In this document: positions 25,547 to 32,424 of the stretch, in pieces | How the letters are laid out: each line of letters begins with the position of its first letter | Numbering within the stretch: the stretch's first letter is position 1 | Assembly (NCBI GenBank): GCA_963820315.1 | Contig: CAWFZK010000030.1 | Coordinates: 1 to 64,000 of the forward strand | Direction of reading: 5' to 3' | Length of the DNA stretch: 64,000 bases | Source of the DNA: JACVRW01 sp963820315 | GTDB lineage: Bacteria; Actinomycetota; Thermoleophilia; Solirubrobacterales; Thermoleophilaceae | Translations under genes and position numbers: made by a program | Notes under the pieces: generated by a model | What the model saw: only the letters and a program-made list of their open reading frames with translations | Told to the model about the DNA's origin: nothing | The model's database searches: none

Positions 25547-25920
25547 GCTTGGACGGCTCGTGCGAGGCACCCGACCGAAGCTGCCTGCTTTCCCGGCGCG
25601 AGCGCTAGCCACTTACCGGGCAGATCCTCGAAGTCGTCCACCTCAACCAGGACCTCGTGGAAATCGCGGCGCTGACTGATACCCATCTCGACAAGCGGCG
25701 GGTAGGCGACAACCTTCCCGACGCGGCGGCTCCGGCAGCGGAGCGGGAGCGGAACGCCCGCGCCTGTTGCCGCAGCGTAACCAGAGCGTAAACACCCACG
25801 CGCATGCTGTTCCCAGTCGGTCGCACTTAGGCGGCCGCCGGCCGCACAAGCCCAATAGCTAGGCCCTCTCACTGGGGCCTGTCGCGCGGCTGGACCTGAT
25901 CCCTCCGAGGAGGAACTCGC
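25547..25920. other. Non-coding or decayed stretch upstream of the GH5-like gene
   Basis: No complete gene. On the minus strand, 25686 downwards reads GISQRRDFHEVLVEVDDFED followed by LPGKWLA. That looks like genuine protein-coding sequence and seems a fragment of another gene, but I cannot name it. A good ribosome site (GAGGAGG) at the right end belongs to the next gene. Confidence 0.35.
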
Positions 25921-27048
25921 ATGCGCGCACTCCGTCGCGGCCGGCTTGGCCTTGCCGTGCTCATCTATGCCGCAGTGGCGTGTCTCTTCGTGTCGCTCGG
26001 CTCACCAAGCGCAGCGCACGGACAGCGTGGCGAACGCCGCGCTTCCGCGGCGCCGCCTACGCTTCCGGAAGTCCTCCGGCAGGGCAGCGACCTGGTTGCG
26101 GGCGGTGAGCGGTTTCGGGCATGGGGCTTCAACTACGGGATTGGCGAGCGCTATCCGATCCTCAGGTACTTCGACCGCCCGACCGAGCCGCGGCTGGACG
26201 AGGTGGTCGCCGATATGCGGGAGGCACGCGCGCTGGGCGCCAACACGCTAAGGGTCTACCTCGAAATCAAGGCGTTCATGAAGGGACCGAAACAGCCGAA
26301 ACGGCGAGCCATCGCTGCGCTTGCCGCGCTGCTCGACAAGGCGGAGCAGCTTCGGATCTACCTCGACCTCACCGGCAACCTCGTCTGGCGAGCCCCGCCC
26401 CCGTGGTACGAAGCCCTCCCGGAACAGGCTCGGTGGGCGGTCCAGGCGCGTTTCTGGCGGGAGGTCGCACGGACCGCACGAAGCTCGCCCGCGGTGCTCG
26501 TCTATGAGCTCACAAGTGAGCCCGTGGTCGCCGATAGTGAGAGCTGGTACTGCGGCGAGATTGACGGATATACCTTCATCCAACGGATCGTCAGGGAGGT
26601 CGACGGCCGTGATCCATCGCAGCTGGCACGACGCTGGATCCAGACGCTCACGGCGTCGATCCGCGCCCACGATCGCCGGCATCTGATCGGGGTCGGCCTG
26701 CTGCCGCTCGGAGGACCGTTCGCGGCCAGCAATGTCGCCGACCTCCTCGACGTGCTGCTGCTGCACGAATATCCGGAGGAGGGAAGGGCGGGTGAAGCCA
26801 GCGCGCGCGTTCGTGAATTCGCCGCGAGTGGCAAGCCCGTGATCCTCGGCGAGACCGCTCCCCTGCTTGCGACGGCGGAGACGTGGCGGTCATTCCTCAG
26901 GGGCTCCCAGAATTCCGTCGACGGCCACCTGTTCTTCTACGACGGACGCACGCCTCAGGAGCTCGGCTCGACGGTGGCCGACGCCTGGTACGCGGCGGCG
27001 CTGGACCAGTTCCGTGGGCTTCGAGGGTCGCTGGCTCGGGCTCCGTAG
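25921..27048 (+). CDS. Secreted cellulase-like (GH5-type) glycosyl hydrolase
   Basis: A 375-residue protein with a strong GAGGAGG ribosome site and an N-terminal signal or anchor helix (about 10-33). The TIM-barrel layout of family GH5 is visible: RAWGFNYG near the start, an early ALGANTLRVYLEIK strand, VYELTSEP with likely acid/base Glu200, LLLHEYPEE, and VILGETAP with likely nucleophile Glu311. The usual NEP motif reads SEP. It stands alone between remnants. The substrate (beta-glucan, mannan or other) is not shown. Confidence 0.75.
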   Translation: MRALRRGRLGLAVLIYAAVACLFVSLGSPSAAHGQRGERRASAAPPTLPEVLRQGSDLVAGGERFRAWGFNYGIGERYPILRYFDRPTEPRLDEVVADMREARALGANTLRVYLEIKAFMKGPKQPKRRAIAALAALLDKAEQLRIYLDLTGNLVWRAPPPWYEALPEQARWAVQARFWREVARTARSSPAVLVYELTSEPVVADSESWYCGEIDGYTFIQRIVREVDGRDPSQLARRWIQTLTASIRAHDRRHLIGVGLLPLGGPFAASNVADLLDVLLLHEYPEEGRAGEASARVREFAASGKPVILGETAPLLATAETWRSFLRGSQNSVDGHLFFYDGRTPQELGSTVADAWYAAALDQFRGLRGSLARAP

Positions 27049-27116
27049 TTCGCCGCAATTGATTCGCACGACTACACGGATGCTTCACCGACTGCCCTGT
27101 CCTACGTTGGCCTGCA

Positions 27117-27260
27117 GTGAGCAAGTTCCGTGTCCTGATCGCCGGCGCGGGTGTGGCTGCCGTCGAGACGCTGCCTGCGCTGCGCCACCTGGCGGGCGAG
27201 CGCCTCGAGGTCGACCTGCTCGCGCCGACTCCCGACTTCGTCTACAGGCCCCGGTGCATC
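27117..27260 (+). pseudogene. FAD-dependent oxidoreductase N-terminal remnant
   Basis: From a GTG at 27117 the frame reads KFRVLIAGAGVAAVETLPAL, then LRHLAGERLEVDLLAP and DFVYRP. This is the FAD-binding Rossmann start of NADH dehydrogenase/sulfide:quinone-like oxidoreductases, with the GxGxxxxE pattern. After about 45 residues similarity stops and the frame becomes Arg/Pro-rich with no family sense. The rest of a ~380-residue enzyme is missing. It is a truncated gene, cut within the accessory region. Confidence 0.65.
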
Positions 27261-27261
27261 C

Positions 27262-27597
27262 GCCGCCGCAACCGCTCGCGCAGCGCCCGCTCGTCAAGCG
27301 ACGGCACCCGAGCCGCGCGAGACCGTCGTCGTCCGCCGCACCACACCCTCGCCGACGACCGCGCCGCCCTCCCCCAGCGCACACGACGACGCCCGTCGAT
27401 ACGCCCAATCAAGCCCGACATACTGCACAGCGGGGCCTCCCCTCGCGGGTTGATCTACAGACAAACACTCAGTCTGCTGGGAGGCCCTCCTTCATGACAT
27501 TCCATGCAAAGCGGGCGTCCGCCGGCAAGCGTCCCCTTTCGGCGATCAAGCCTGCGGGACCCCGATGACCGTCACCCCCGCCGACCTACCCGCCGGC
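27262..27597. other. Non-coding stretch between gene remnants
   Basis: Apart from the nested inverted repeat listed separately, I see no supported gene. Open frames here are Arg/Pro-rich in every direction and look random. Confidence 0.4.
27433..27487. repeat. Nested inverted repeat (9-base arms enclosing 5-base arms)
   Basis: GGGCCTCCC at 27433-27441 is exactly matched by GGGAGGCCC at 27479-27487. Inside, CAGAC (27458-27462) pairs with GTCTG (27472-27476). Together they can fold into a branched or bulged hairpin of 55 bases. No run of T follows, so it is not a classic terminator. It sits just after the oxidoreductase remnant. It could be a mobile-element end or an RNA structure. Confidence 0.5.
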
Positions 27598-27861
27598 TTA
27601 CCGGCGTGCCACCGGCCAACCGTGAGATGGCCCCCGGGTGTAGACCTCCACGTAAAGGTCAAGCACCACGAACCCGCCCGCGCCCGCCTGCTCGGCAAGC
27701 TCGACCAGCCGCTTGTACCCGGGTCCGTAGTCGGGGCCGTCCCACAGCGCCAACGCCTCCCGGTCCCCGCTGTCGCGGACCGCGTCAGCGACCAGGCCGA
27801 GCTCACGCCGCGACGGGCCCGGGCCCAACGCCTTAAACGCCGCCAGCAGCAGCTCGCTCAC
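27598..27861 (-). CDS. Uncharacterised small protein, overlapping partner of the next gene
   Basis: An 87-residue frame from a GTG at 27861 with sensible composition: helical LLLAAFKALGPGPSRREL and LGLVADAVRDSGDREALA, then ALWDGPDYGPGYKRLVEL and a hydrophobic GGFVVLDLYVEVY. It starts 29 bases inside the upstream gene (27833-28033), which suggests translational coupling. I recognise no family. Its size and charged helices would suit a phage-like or mobile-element accessory protein, but that is a guess. Confidence 0.5.
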   Translation of the reverse strand: MSELLLAAFKALGPGPSRRELGLVADAVRDSGDREALALWDGPDYGPGYKRLVELAEQAGAGGFVVLDLYVEVYTRGPSHGWPVARR

Positions 27862-28033
27862 TCCGCCGCCCCTCCCCGATCCGGGCGAACAGCTCAGCGA
27901 CCCTCGCCTGCGGGTCGACGTCCTCCTCCGCCCACATCTCCCGCAGCAGCCGGATCGCCTGGATCCTGTCCCGCTCATATGGCGCCTCGGTCGCGATCCG
28001 CTCAAGCTCAGACTTCGCCTCATCCCTGGTCAT
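27833..28033 (-). CDS. Uncharacterised 66-residue helical protein
   Basis: From the ATG at 28033 the protein reads MTRDEAKSELERIATEAPYE, RDRIQAIRLLREMWAEED and DPQARVAELFARIGEG, a strongly helical, acidic pattern with proper codon bias. A ribosome-like AAAGGGG lies 12 bases before this ATG; a TTG at 28045 is an alternative start. The gene overlaps the next one on the same strand. No family recognised. Short helical proteins of this kind occur near phage terminase genes, but no phage gene is seen here. Confidence 0.55.
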   Translation of the reverse strand: MTRDEAKSELERIATEAPYERDRIQAIRLLREMWAEEDVDPQARVAELFARIGEGRRSERAAAGGV

Positions 28034-28194
28034 TTTGTGGAACAACCCCTTTCTTCAAAGCGCGTCACCCGGCGGTCCCCGGAGCGCGGTCTCATGCGGC
28101 TCGACCTACCCCTTCCCTCGTTCTGGTTGGGGGACTTGCCCGGGCCCAGATTCCCGCGGTACGCTGGGGCTCAGAGCGGAACGAAGGGAGCGGC

Positions 28195-28293
28195 ATGGAC
28201 ACCGAGGACGTCGGCGGTCGCGACTTCAGGTTCGGGGCCACGGGGGTGCTGTTGATGGTCGTCGTGGCGGTCGCGTTCGCAATCTTCTCTTGA
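28195..28293 (+). CDS. 32-residue single-helix membrane protein
   Basis: An ATG at 28195 preceded by GAAGGGAG at good spacing opens MDTEDVGGRDFRFGATG followed by one hydrophobic helix (VLLMVVVAVAFAIFS) running to the stop. The N-terminus is acidic, the C-terminus lies at the end of the helix. No family is known to me. It is below common gene-size cutoffs, but the ribosome site and the clean helix support it. Confidence 0.55.
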   Translation: MDTEDVGGRDFRFGATGVLLMVVVAVAFAIFS

Positions 28294-28296
28294 CCG

Positions 28297-28330
28297 CCCT
28301 CGAAGCCGTGGGGCTGCAGGGAGTAAGCGA
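28297..28330 (+). repeat. Direct repeat, copy 1 (SnoaL-gene 3' end remnant)
   Basis: The 34 bases beginning CCCTCGAAGCCGTGGGGCTG match the 3' end of the SnoaL-like gene (28706-28738) except for one extra base and one substitution. In one frame it still encodes ALEAVGL. It directly precedes the SnoaL start, so it looks like the end of a former tandem copy. Confidence 0.7.
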
Positions 28331-28734
28331 TGTCGCATCAGGACGTCGAGGTCGTGCGGGGGTTGTTCGATGCCTACCGCAGGCAAGCCATCGACGCCGC
28401 AGTCGAGATCGCGCATCCCGACATCGAGGTGCGCCCGAGCATTGTCGGAGGGCCCGAGAGCGACGTCTATCGCGGCCGTGATGGCGTCAGGAGGTTTTTT
28501 GCCGACGTCGAGGCGGCCTGGGCTGATTTCCGGATCGAGGTCGACGAGTTCCGTGATCTCGGCGGCGCCACGGTGCTGATCCTCGGACGATCCTTCGCAC
28601 GCGGTGAGGGGAGCGGCATCCCGGTGGAGGCGGCCACAGGCTGGGTTGCCGTCGTACGCGACGGCAAGGTTCACCGATTCGCGAGCTTCACCAGCAGGGA
28701 AGCGGCCCTCGAAGCCGTGGGGCTGCGGGAGTAG
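28330..28734 (+). CDS. SnoaL-like (NTF2-fold) protein
   Basis: A 134-residue protein of the NTF2-like superfamily. The typical opening VEVVRGLFDAYRRQAIDAAV, DVYRGRDGVRRFFADVEAAW and the closing VAVVRDGKVHRFASFTSREA and ALEAVGLRE match many small actinobacterial SnoaL-like proteins. These are polyketide-cyclase-like or ligand-binding folds, with no activity assignable here. The ribosome site is GGGAG. The last codons are repeated just upstream of the gene (28297-28330), evidence of a past tandem duplication. Confidence 0.85.
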   Translation: MSHQDVEVVRGLFDAYRRQAIDAAVEIAHPDIEVRPSIVGGPESDVYRGRDGVRRFFADVEAAWADFRIEVDEFRDLGGATVLILGRSFARGEGSGIPVEAATGWVAVVRDGKVHRFASFTSREAALEAVGLRE

Positions 28735-28738
28735 GCGA
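28706..28738 (+). repeat. Direct repeat, copy 2 (inside the SnoaL-like gene end)
   Basis: Second copy of the repeat listed at 28297-28330. It encodes ALEAVGLRE and the stop of the SnoaL-like gene. The two copies bracket the gene, 409 bases apart. Confidence 0.7.
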
Positions 28739-28746
28739 GACACCCC

Positions 28747-29013
28747 TCAGACCTCGGTGCTCCATCTTTCCTCGGTGGTGGCGATCAGGGCCTCGAGGTC
28801 TTGGGCGGTCAGCACCTCGACGCGCTCCAGCTCGTTGGCGATCGCCACGGCCAGCCGCCGGAACTCCGGGCGCCGCGCCAGCTGGTTGGCCTGCCACACG
28901 TAGAACCCCCAGCGCGGCGCGATCGGCGACACCGATGTACCCGGCCAGGTGGCGCGCCCGCTCGGCGTCACGCCGAGCCCCCTCGAGACGCTGGGCACAT
29001 AGAGACGCGCCAC
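28747..29013 (-). CDS. Uncharacterised small protein
   Basis: An 88-residue frame whose C-terminal 55 residues look like real protein: RWGFYVWQANQLARRPEF, RRLAVAIANELERVEVL and TAQDLEALIATTEERW. The first 30 residues are less convincing, and the true start may be internal or lost. It converges on the SnoaL-like gene with 12 bases between stops. No family recognised. Confidence 0.4.
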   Translation of the reverse strand: MARLYVPSVSRGLGVTPSGRATWPGTSVSPIAPRWGFYVWQANQLARRPEFRRLAVAIANELERVEVLTAQDLEALIATTEERWSTEV

Positions 29014-29032
29014 CCGAGGATGCGTGCCGCCG

Positions 29033-29155
29033 ATGATGACCGTGGAGATCGTGATCGTCGCCCTGTCGGTCGTCGGCTTCGCGGCGATCGGGACGGTCCG
29101 CGCCGAAGTCTCAGACTCCCCCCGGAGGAGGCGAATCGCGGAACGCGGCCAATAG
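29033..29155 (+). CDS. 40-residue small membrane protein
   Basis: An ATG-ATG at 29033 opens MMTVEIVIVALSVVGFAAIG, a single hydrophobic helix, followed by a basic tail (RRRRIAERGQ) and TAG. A weak ribosome-like GAGGA lies about 12 bases upstream. The pattern of one helix plus a positively charged end suits a small membrane regulator. No family known. Confidence 0.4.
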   Translation: MMTVEIVIVALSVVGFAAIGTVRAEVSDSPRRRRIAERGQ

Positions 29156-29565
29156 CCGCTTAATCCTCCACCAGAGCACCTTGAGCCTAGTCATGCCTAA
29201 GAAGACTCAACTATTTCAAGACGCCTTGCCTCCTCCGCCATGAGTGGCGGGCGTCGAAGACCGGCACGCGCGTCCGGCCTGGGGAGCTACTCGCGTGGTT
29301 GTTGTTCGGCCCGAACGGGTTGATGCGCGCTTAACGACACCGTTTGGCACCCCTTTTTCGACGGCCGTGGTCCAGCCCGCTCGCTCCCGCCACGGCAAGG
29401 GTGAGCCGCTACCCAGGTGCGCGCCCAGGTTGAGCCGGCGGGCAAGAAGCACGGCCCAAGGTCGTTGCTCCTTACGTGCTCGCCGACCGCCGCCCTAGAC
29501 GGGTGACGGGTGACGGGCGTCGCGGCCAGCGCCCAGTGTGCTGGACCAACGAACAGGGGATAGCG
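29156..29565. other. Non-coding stretch
   Basis: No supported gene. The left part (29160-29240) is clearly richer in A/T than the rest of the chromosome. The right part carries one copy of an 18-base direct repeat (29386-29403). Confidence 0.4.
29386..29403. repeat. 18-base direct repeat, copy 1
   Basis: CCCGCCACGGCAAGGGTG occurs here and again, base for base, at 30527-30544. The pair brackets the secreted-protein genes of 29566-30366 and lies beside tRNA-Met. Confidence 0.6.
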
Positions 29566-29786
29566 ATGAAGAAGTGCCTTGTCTCCGTCTGTGTGCCGCC
29601 GCAGGCGGCCACTCCGAGCGCTGCGGCAAGCGCGAGCGCCACTAGCTCGTCCGGCTTGCTCGATCGCGGCCTGCTCCGTCACCTCGGGATCGCAACTGGA
29701 CCGTCGCGCAGCAGACGCCCGTGGCCGGGACCATCGCGGCCCACGAGGCGGACGTGATGCTCTGCTCGATCAAGGACGGCGAATGA
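29566..29786 (+). pseudogene. Possible decayed small secreted-protein gene
   Basis: An ATG at 29566 opens KKCLVSVCVPP, resembling a signal start. From about 29685 a different frame has good sense (RDRNWTVAQQTPVAGTI, AAHEADVMLCSIKDGE) and ends in a TGA that overlaps the ATG at 29783. No single frame joins them. Either one or more indels break one gene, or only the 3' part is real. Low certainty. Confidence 0.35.
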
Positions 29787-29815
29787 ACAGGAACAACCCA
29801 ACGACAAGGGATTAC

Positions 29816-30366
29816 ATGAGGAAGCTCCTCAGCATCACCGCCATCACCGCGCTGGCCTGTATAGGCGGGAGCGTGGCTCCCGCCCAGGCCGTAACGGAGA
29901 CGCCCTCCGGGCTGCTCAAGCTGCATGTGACGACCAAGCACTGCGGCATGAACGGAGCTGGCGCCTTCGTCGCTCGCTACGGGCTGCGCGTTGAGGCGCA
30001 GAAGCTGGTTGGGGCAACGACGAGCGGCCGATCTGTATCAAGGTCAAGCACAAGATCGAGTTCGACGACGGCGGCTACAGGTGGCAGAAGCTGGAAGAGA
30101 AGGCCCGCTCGACGCCGCACTTCTGGGCGAGCGAGCTGCCCTGGTGGACCACACCCACCGTCAAGTCACACGTCGGCGCGACTCTGGCCAACAACGCTTG
30201 GTTCCGTGGCCGCTCGACCATCACGCTGATGCAGGAGCGGGCGCACGGCCTGCCGGACCGCCGCGTCTACAGGACTGAGTTCCAGACCCACAAGTTCGCC
30301 TGCCAGCAGGACGGCATGCTTCCGCCGGTCGGCGGAGCGCCGCCCTCGACGGGCGGCGGTTCGTGA
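29816..30366 (+). CDS. Secreted protein of unknown family (reading frame broken near 30008)
   Basis: The ATG at 29816 with AAGGG upstream opens a clean signal peptide (MRKLLSITAITALACIGGS to APAQA). An ATG at 29783, overlapping the previous stop, is an alternative start. The mature part reads LLKLHVTTKHCGMNGAGAF and GLRVEAQKL, then the frame breaks. Adding one base near 30008 continues WGNDERPICIKVKHKIEF, GYRWQKLEEKAR and HKFACQQDG, ending in a Gly/Pro-rich tail at 30366 (about 183 residues). Three cysteines (KHC, PIC, FAC) may form disulfides. Here a base is missing, unlike the extra bases elsewhere, so true decay is possible. Confidence 0.55.
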
Positions 30367-30526
30367 GGCGCTTCTAACCCACAGGCAAGTCCGATGAGCT
30401 TCGGCGCGTGTGGGGCGGAGCGATCGAGGGCGACACTTCGGGGCCGCCCTCTGTCGTTCCGACCCTGAGCGGCAACGGCCCTAGAAGTGAGCCACTACCG
30501 AGTGAAGGGCCGCGGCCCCTCTCGCG

Positions 30527-30544
30527 CCCGCCACGGCAAGGGTG
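30527..30544. repeat. 18-base direct repeat, copy 2
   Basis: Exact second copy of the repeat at 29386-29403. No similarity extends on either side. Confidence 0.6.
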
Positions 30545-30604
30545 CCGCGAAGTTCGCCCCGCCGGGGCCGCGCTCGCGGCAAACTCGCTGCACCATCGCT
30601 GCAC

Positions 30605-30625
30605 GCCCATGATCGGAGCATGGGC
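30605..30625. repeat. Perfect 7-base inverted repeat near tRNA 3' end
   Basis: GCCCATG (30605-30611) pairs with CATGGGC (30619-30625) around a 7-base loop. It lies 42 bases past the tRNA 3' end in the direction of tRNA transcription. No T-run follows on either strand, so a terminator is possible but not certain; a protein-binding site is the alternative. Confidence 0.45.
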
Positions 30626-30666
30626 ACGATCCGCGTCAATCCTGCTCGTCATGCGGGACCGAGGGA

Positions 30667-30739
30667 TGGGCCGGGCAGGAATCGAACCTCCGACCGATGG
30701 ATTATGAGTCCACTGCTCTGACCGCTGAGCTACCGGCCC
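30667..30739 (-). tRNA. tRNA-Met (anticodon CAT)
   Basis: The minus strand folds as a full tRNA: acceptor GGGCCGG with CCGGCCC, D-arm AGCTCAGCGGTCAGAGC, anticodon stem-loop GGACTCATAATCC with CAT, and T-arm GGAGGTTCGAATCC. The first pair is G-C, so this is not an initiator. It is an elongator Met, or possibly a tRNA-Ile with modified CAT. No CCA is encoded. The 3' end points left, into the accessory region. Confidence 0.93.
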
Positions 30740-30761
30740 CGTCCCGCCTATCTAAGCGGAA

Positions 30762-31412
30762 TCAGGCCTGCGGCACGCGGTCAGACGGGCGCGCCCAGTA
30801 GCCCTCGGAGCTCTTGCTCTCGGCGAGCGCCTCAGCGTCCTCGAAGCCTGGCGCCATGGCGGCGCTCGTGCCTGGCATCACCTGGTGGTGATCGATGTTC
30901 AGTAGCCGTAGCCAGGACTGCTGGCCGAGCGTGAGCCCGATGAAGCAGCCCAGCTCCACCAGCTCGGCCTCGCTGAACTGCGCGTACAGCCGTTCCCAGA
31001 GCTCGTCGTCGGCGTCACCGGTCCAGAGGATCGCCTCGGCGTAGGCGAGCGCGGTCTTCTCCTTCTCGCTGTAGCCCTCGGCGGACTCGAAGTTGAGGAG
31101 CTCGTCGTACTTGCCCTCGCTGAGGCCCTGCGCGCGGCTCTGCTCGGAGCGCTGGTTGCCGCAGTACTCGCACTTCACGCTGTGCGAGACGTAGACCCTG
31201 CAGAGCTCCTTGATCGAGTGATCGACGATCCCGTTCCGGAACAGGTCGTTCCAGGCGTTCGCGAAGAACCAGAAGGCAGCCGGCACATGAGCGCGGACCG
31301 CGGTGCTCTCGGGCCGCGGCGTCCCATCTCGGGCGCAGCGCTCCATCTCCTCGCGCATCTCCGGCGTCATCTCATCCAACGGCACGTAGCTGATGCGCTG
31401 CGGTCCCGGCAT
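30762..31412 (-). CDS. Carboxymuconolactone decarboxylase / AhpD-like protein
   Basis: A 216-residue protein. The ATG at 31412 follows a strong GGGGAGGAG and begins MPGPQRISYVPLDEMTPEMR; longer upstream frames are rejected. The AhpD-type CxxC reads HSVKCEYCGNQRSEQSR, preceded by a helical region (FFANAWNDLFRNGIVDHSIK). The helix with the conserved YAEAILWTGDADDELWERL follows. Such proteins act as thiol-disulfide peroxidase partners or decarboxylases; the CxxC suggests redox activity. It lies to the right of tRNA-Met on the same strand. Confidence 0.88.
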   Translation of the reverse strand: MPGPQRISYVPLDEMTPEMREEMERCARDGTPRPESTAVRAHVPAAFWFFANAWNDLFRNGIVDHSIKELCRVYVSHSVKCEYCGNQRSEQSRAQGLSEGKYDELLNFESAEGYSEKEKTALAYAEAILWTGDADDELWERLYAQFSEAELVELGCFIGLTLGQQSWLRLLNIDHHQVMPGTSAAMAPGFEDAEALAESKSSEGYWARPSDRVPQA

Positions 31413-31488
31413 GTCGCTCTCCTCCCCTGGTGGTGGCAAACAGTTTCTCAGTTCCCGGAGCGAGCGGTCGATAAAGGCATTTACGGGC

Positions 31489-32424
31489 ATGACGCGCCTG
31501 CTTCGCACCCTGCTCTCGCTCGCCGCGCTTGCCGTGGTCGTAGGCGGCTGCGCCCAGCAGACCGTCTCCACCGAGCCGCGCGCCGAGGTCTCGCAGGCGA
31601 GCGGGGACTTCCAGGTCGCCAACTCGAAGAACGGGCAGGCGATCTTCCGCGCCCAGGGCCTCGCCCCGGGCGGCACGGTCAGCGGGACGGTCGAGCTCAC
31701 CAACACGGGACGGCTGCCGGGCGACCTCGGCATCGAGCAGGCGGACATCCGCGACCGGCCGGGCCGCAATGGCGGCCTGCTCTCGCAGGCGGTCGAGCTC
31801 GCCGTGCAGGACGTCTCGAACCCAGCCGACGCAATCACGATGTTCGCCGGGCGCCTCGGCGAGCTGCACGAGCGCAGGCTCGGCTCGATCGCCCCGGGCC
31901 AGGTGCGCCGCTACCGCTTCACCGCGACGCTGCCCGACCGCGGCGCGCCGCCGAGCTTCACGACCGGCGACAACGCGTACATCGGCTCGGGGCTGACGGT
32001 CCGCTACACGTGGCGCGCGAGCGCCGCGGAGCCCGCCCCGCCGGCGCTGCTCGCGGCGGCCCCGCACGTGAGCTACCGCGTGGTGCTCAAGCGGCTGCTG
32101 AAGCGCGGCCGGCTCGACTTCGTGGCGCGCTGCAACAAGCCCTGCCGGCTCGTCGGCTGGGCCAAGCTGCCGAAGCGGCCGCGCGCGAAGAAGGCAAGCC
32201 TGACGCGTCGCCGCGCGGTGACCATCCCGCGCGCGAACAAGCGCGTGCGAATCAAGATCAAGCTGACGAAGCGCAGCCGGCGCGCGGTGATCCGGCGCGT
32301 CCGGCGCAAGGGCAAGGTCGTCCTGCGGACCTACCTCCGGGTGAGCGCGACAGGCACCAAGTCGAGGACGCTCAGCCGCCGCGTGACCGTCCGCCGGCGG
32401 CCGGCCGCCCGCCGCGCGCGCTAG
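31489..32424 (+). CDS. TasA/CalY-like lipoprotein with long basic C-terminus
   Basis: The ATG at 31489 gives 311 residues. A lipobox VVGGC (Cys21) marks a lipoprotein. Residues 30-190 resemble TasA/camelysin-type secreted beta-sandwich proteins: AIFRAQGLAPGGTVSGTVEL, TNTGRLPGDLGIEQADI, TGDNAYIGSGLTVRYTW. TasA forms biofilm fibres in Bacillus. The last 110 residues are a strongly basic beta-rich domain (LTKRSRRAVIRRVRRKGK) that could bind teichoic-type polymers, DNA or polysaccharide. Similarity is at the pattern level. It ends on the CTAG shared with the convergent gene. Confidence 0.6.
   Translation: MTRLLRTLLSLAALAVVVGGCAQQTVSTEPRAEVSQASGDFQVANSKNGQAIFRAQGLAPGGTVSGTVELTNTGRLPGDLGIEQADIRDRPGRNGGLLSQAVELAVQDVSNPADAITMFAGRLGELHERRLGSIAPGQVRRYRFTATLPDRGAPPSFTTGDNAYIGSGLTVRYTWRASAAEPAPPALLAAAPHVSYRVVLKRLLKRGRLDFVARCNKPCRLVGWAKLPKRPRAKKASLTRRRAVTIPRANKRVRIKIKLTKRSRRAVIRRVRRKGKVVLRTYLRVSATGTKSRTLSRRVTVRRRPAARRAR

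Larger units (their letters stand above)
30367..30666. other. Non-coding stretch between the secreted-protein gene and tRNA-Met
   Basis: No supported gene. It holds the second 18-base repeat (30527-30544), a short tandem CGCTGCAC pair near 30590, and the inverted repeat at 30605-30625. It lies directly beyond the 3' end of the tRNA, where integrated elements usually begin. Confidence 0.4.

Noticed and set aside
27565..28293. 242-codon plus-strand frame
   Set aside because: Mostly antisense to two better small genes; only its last 32 codons (from 28195) have a ribosome site and a sensible helix.
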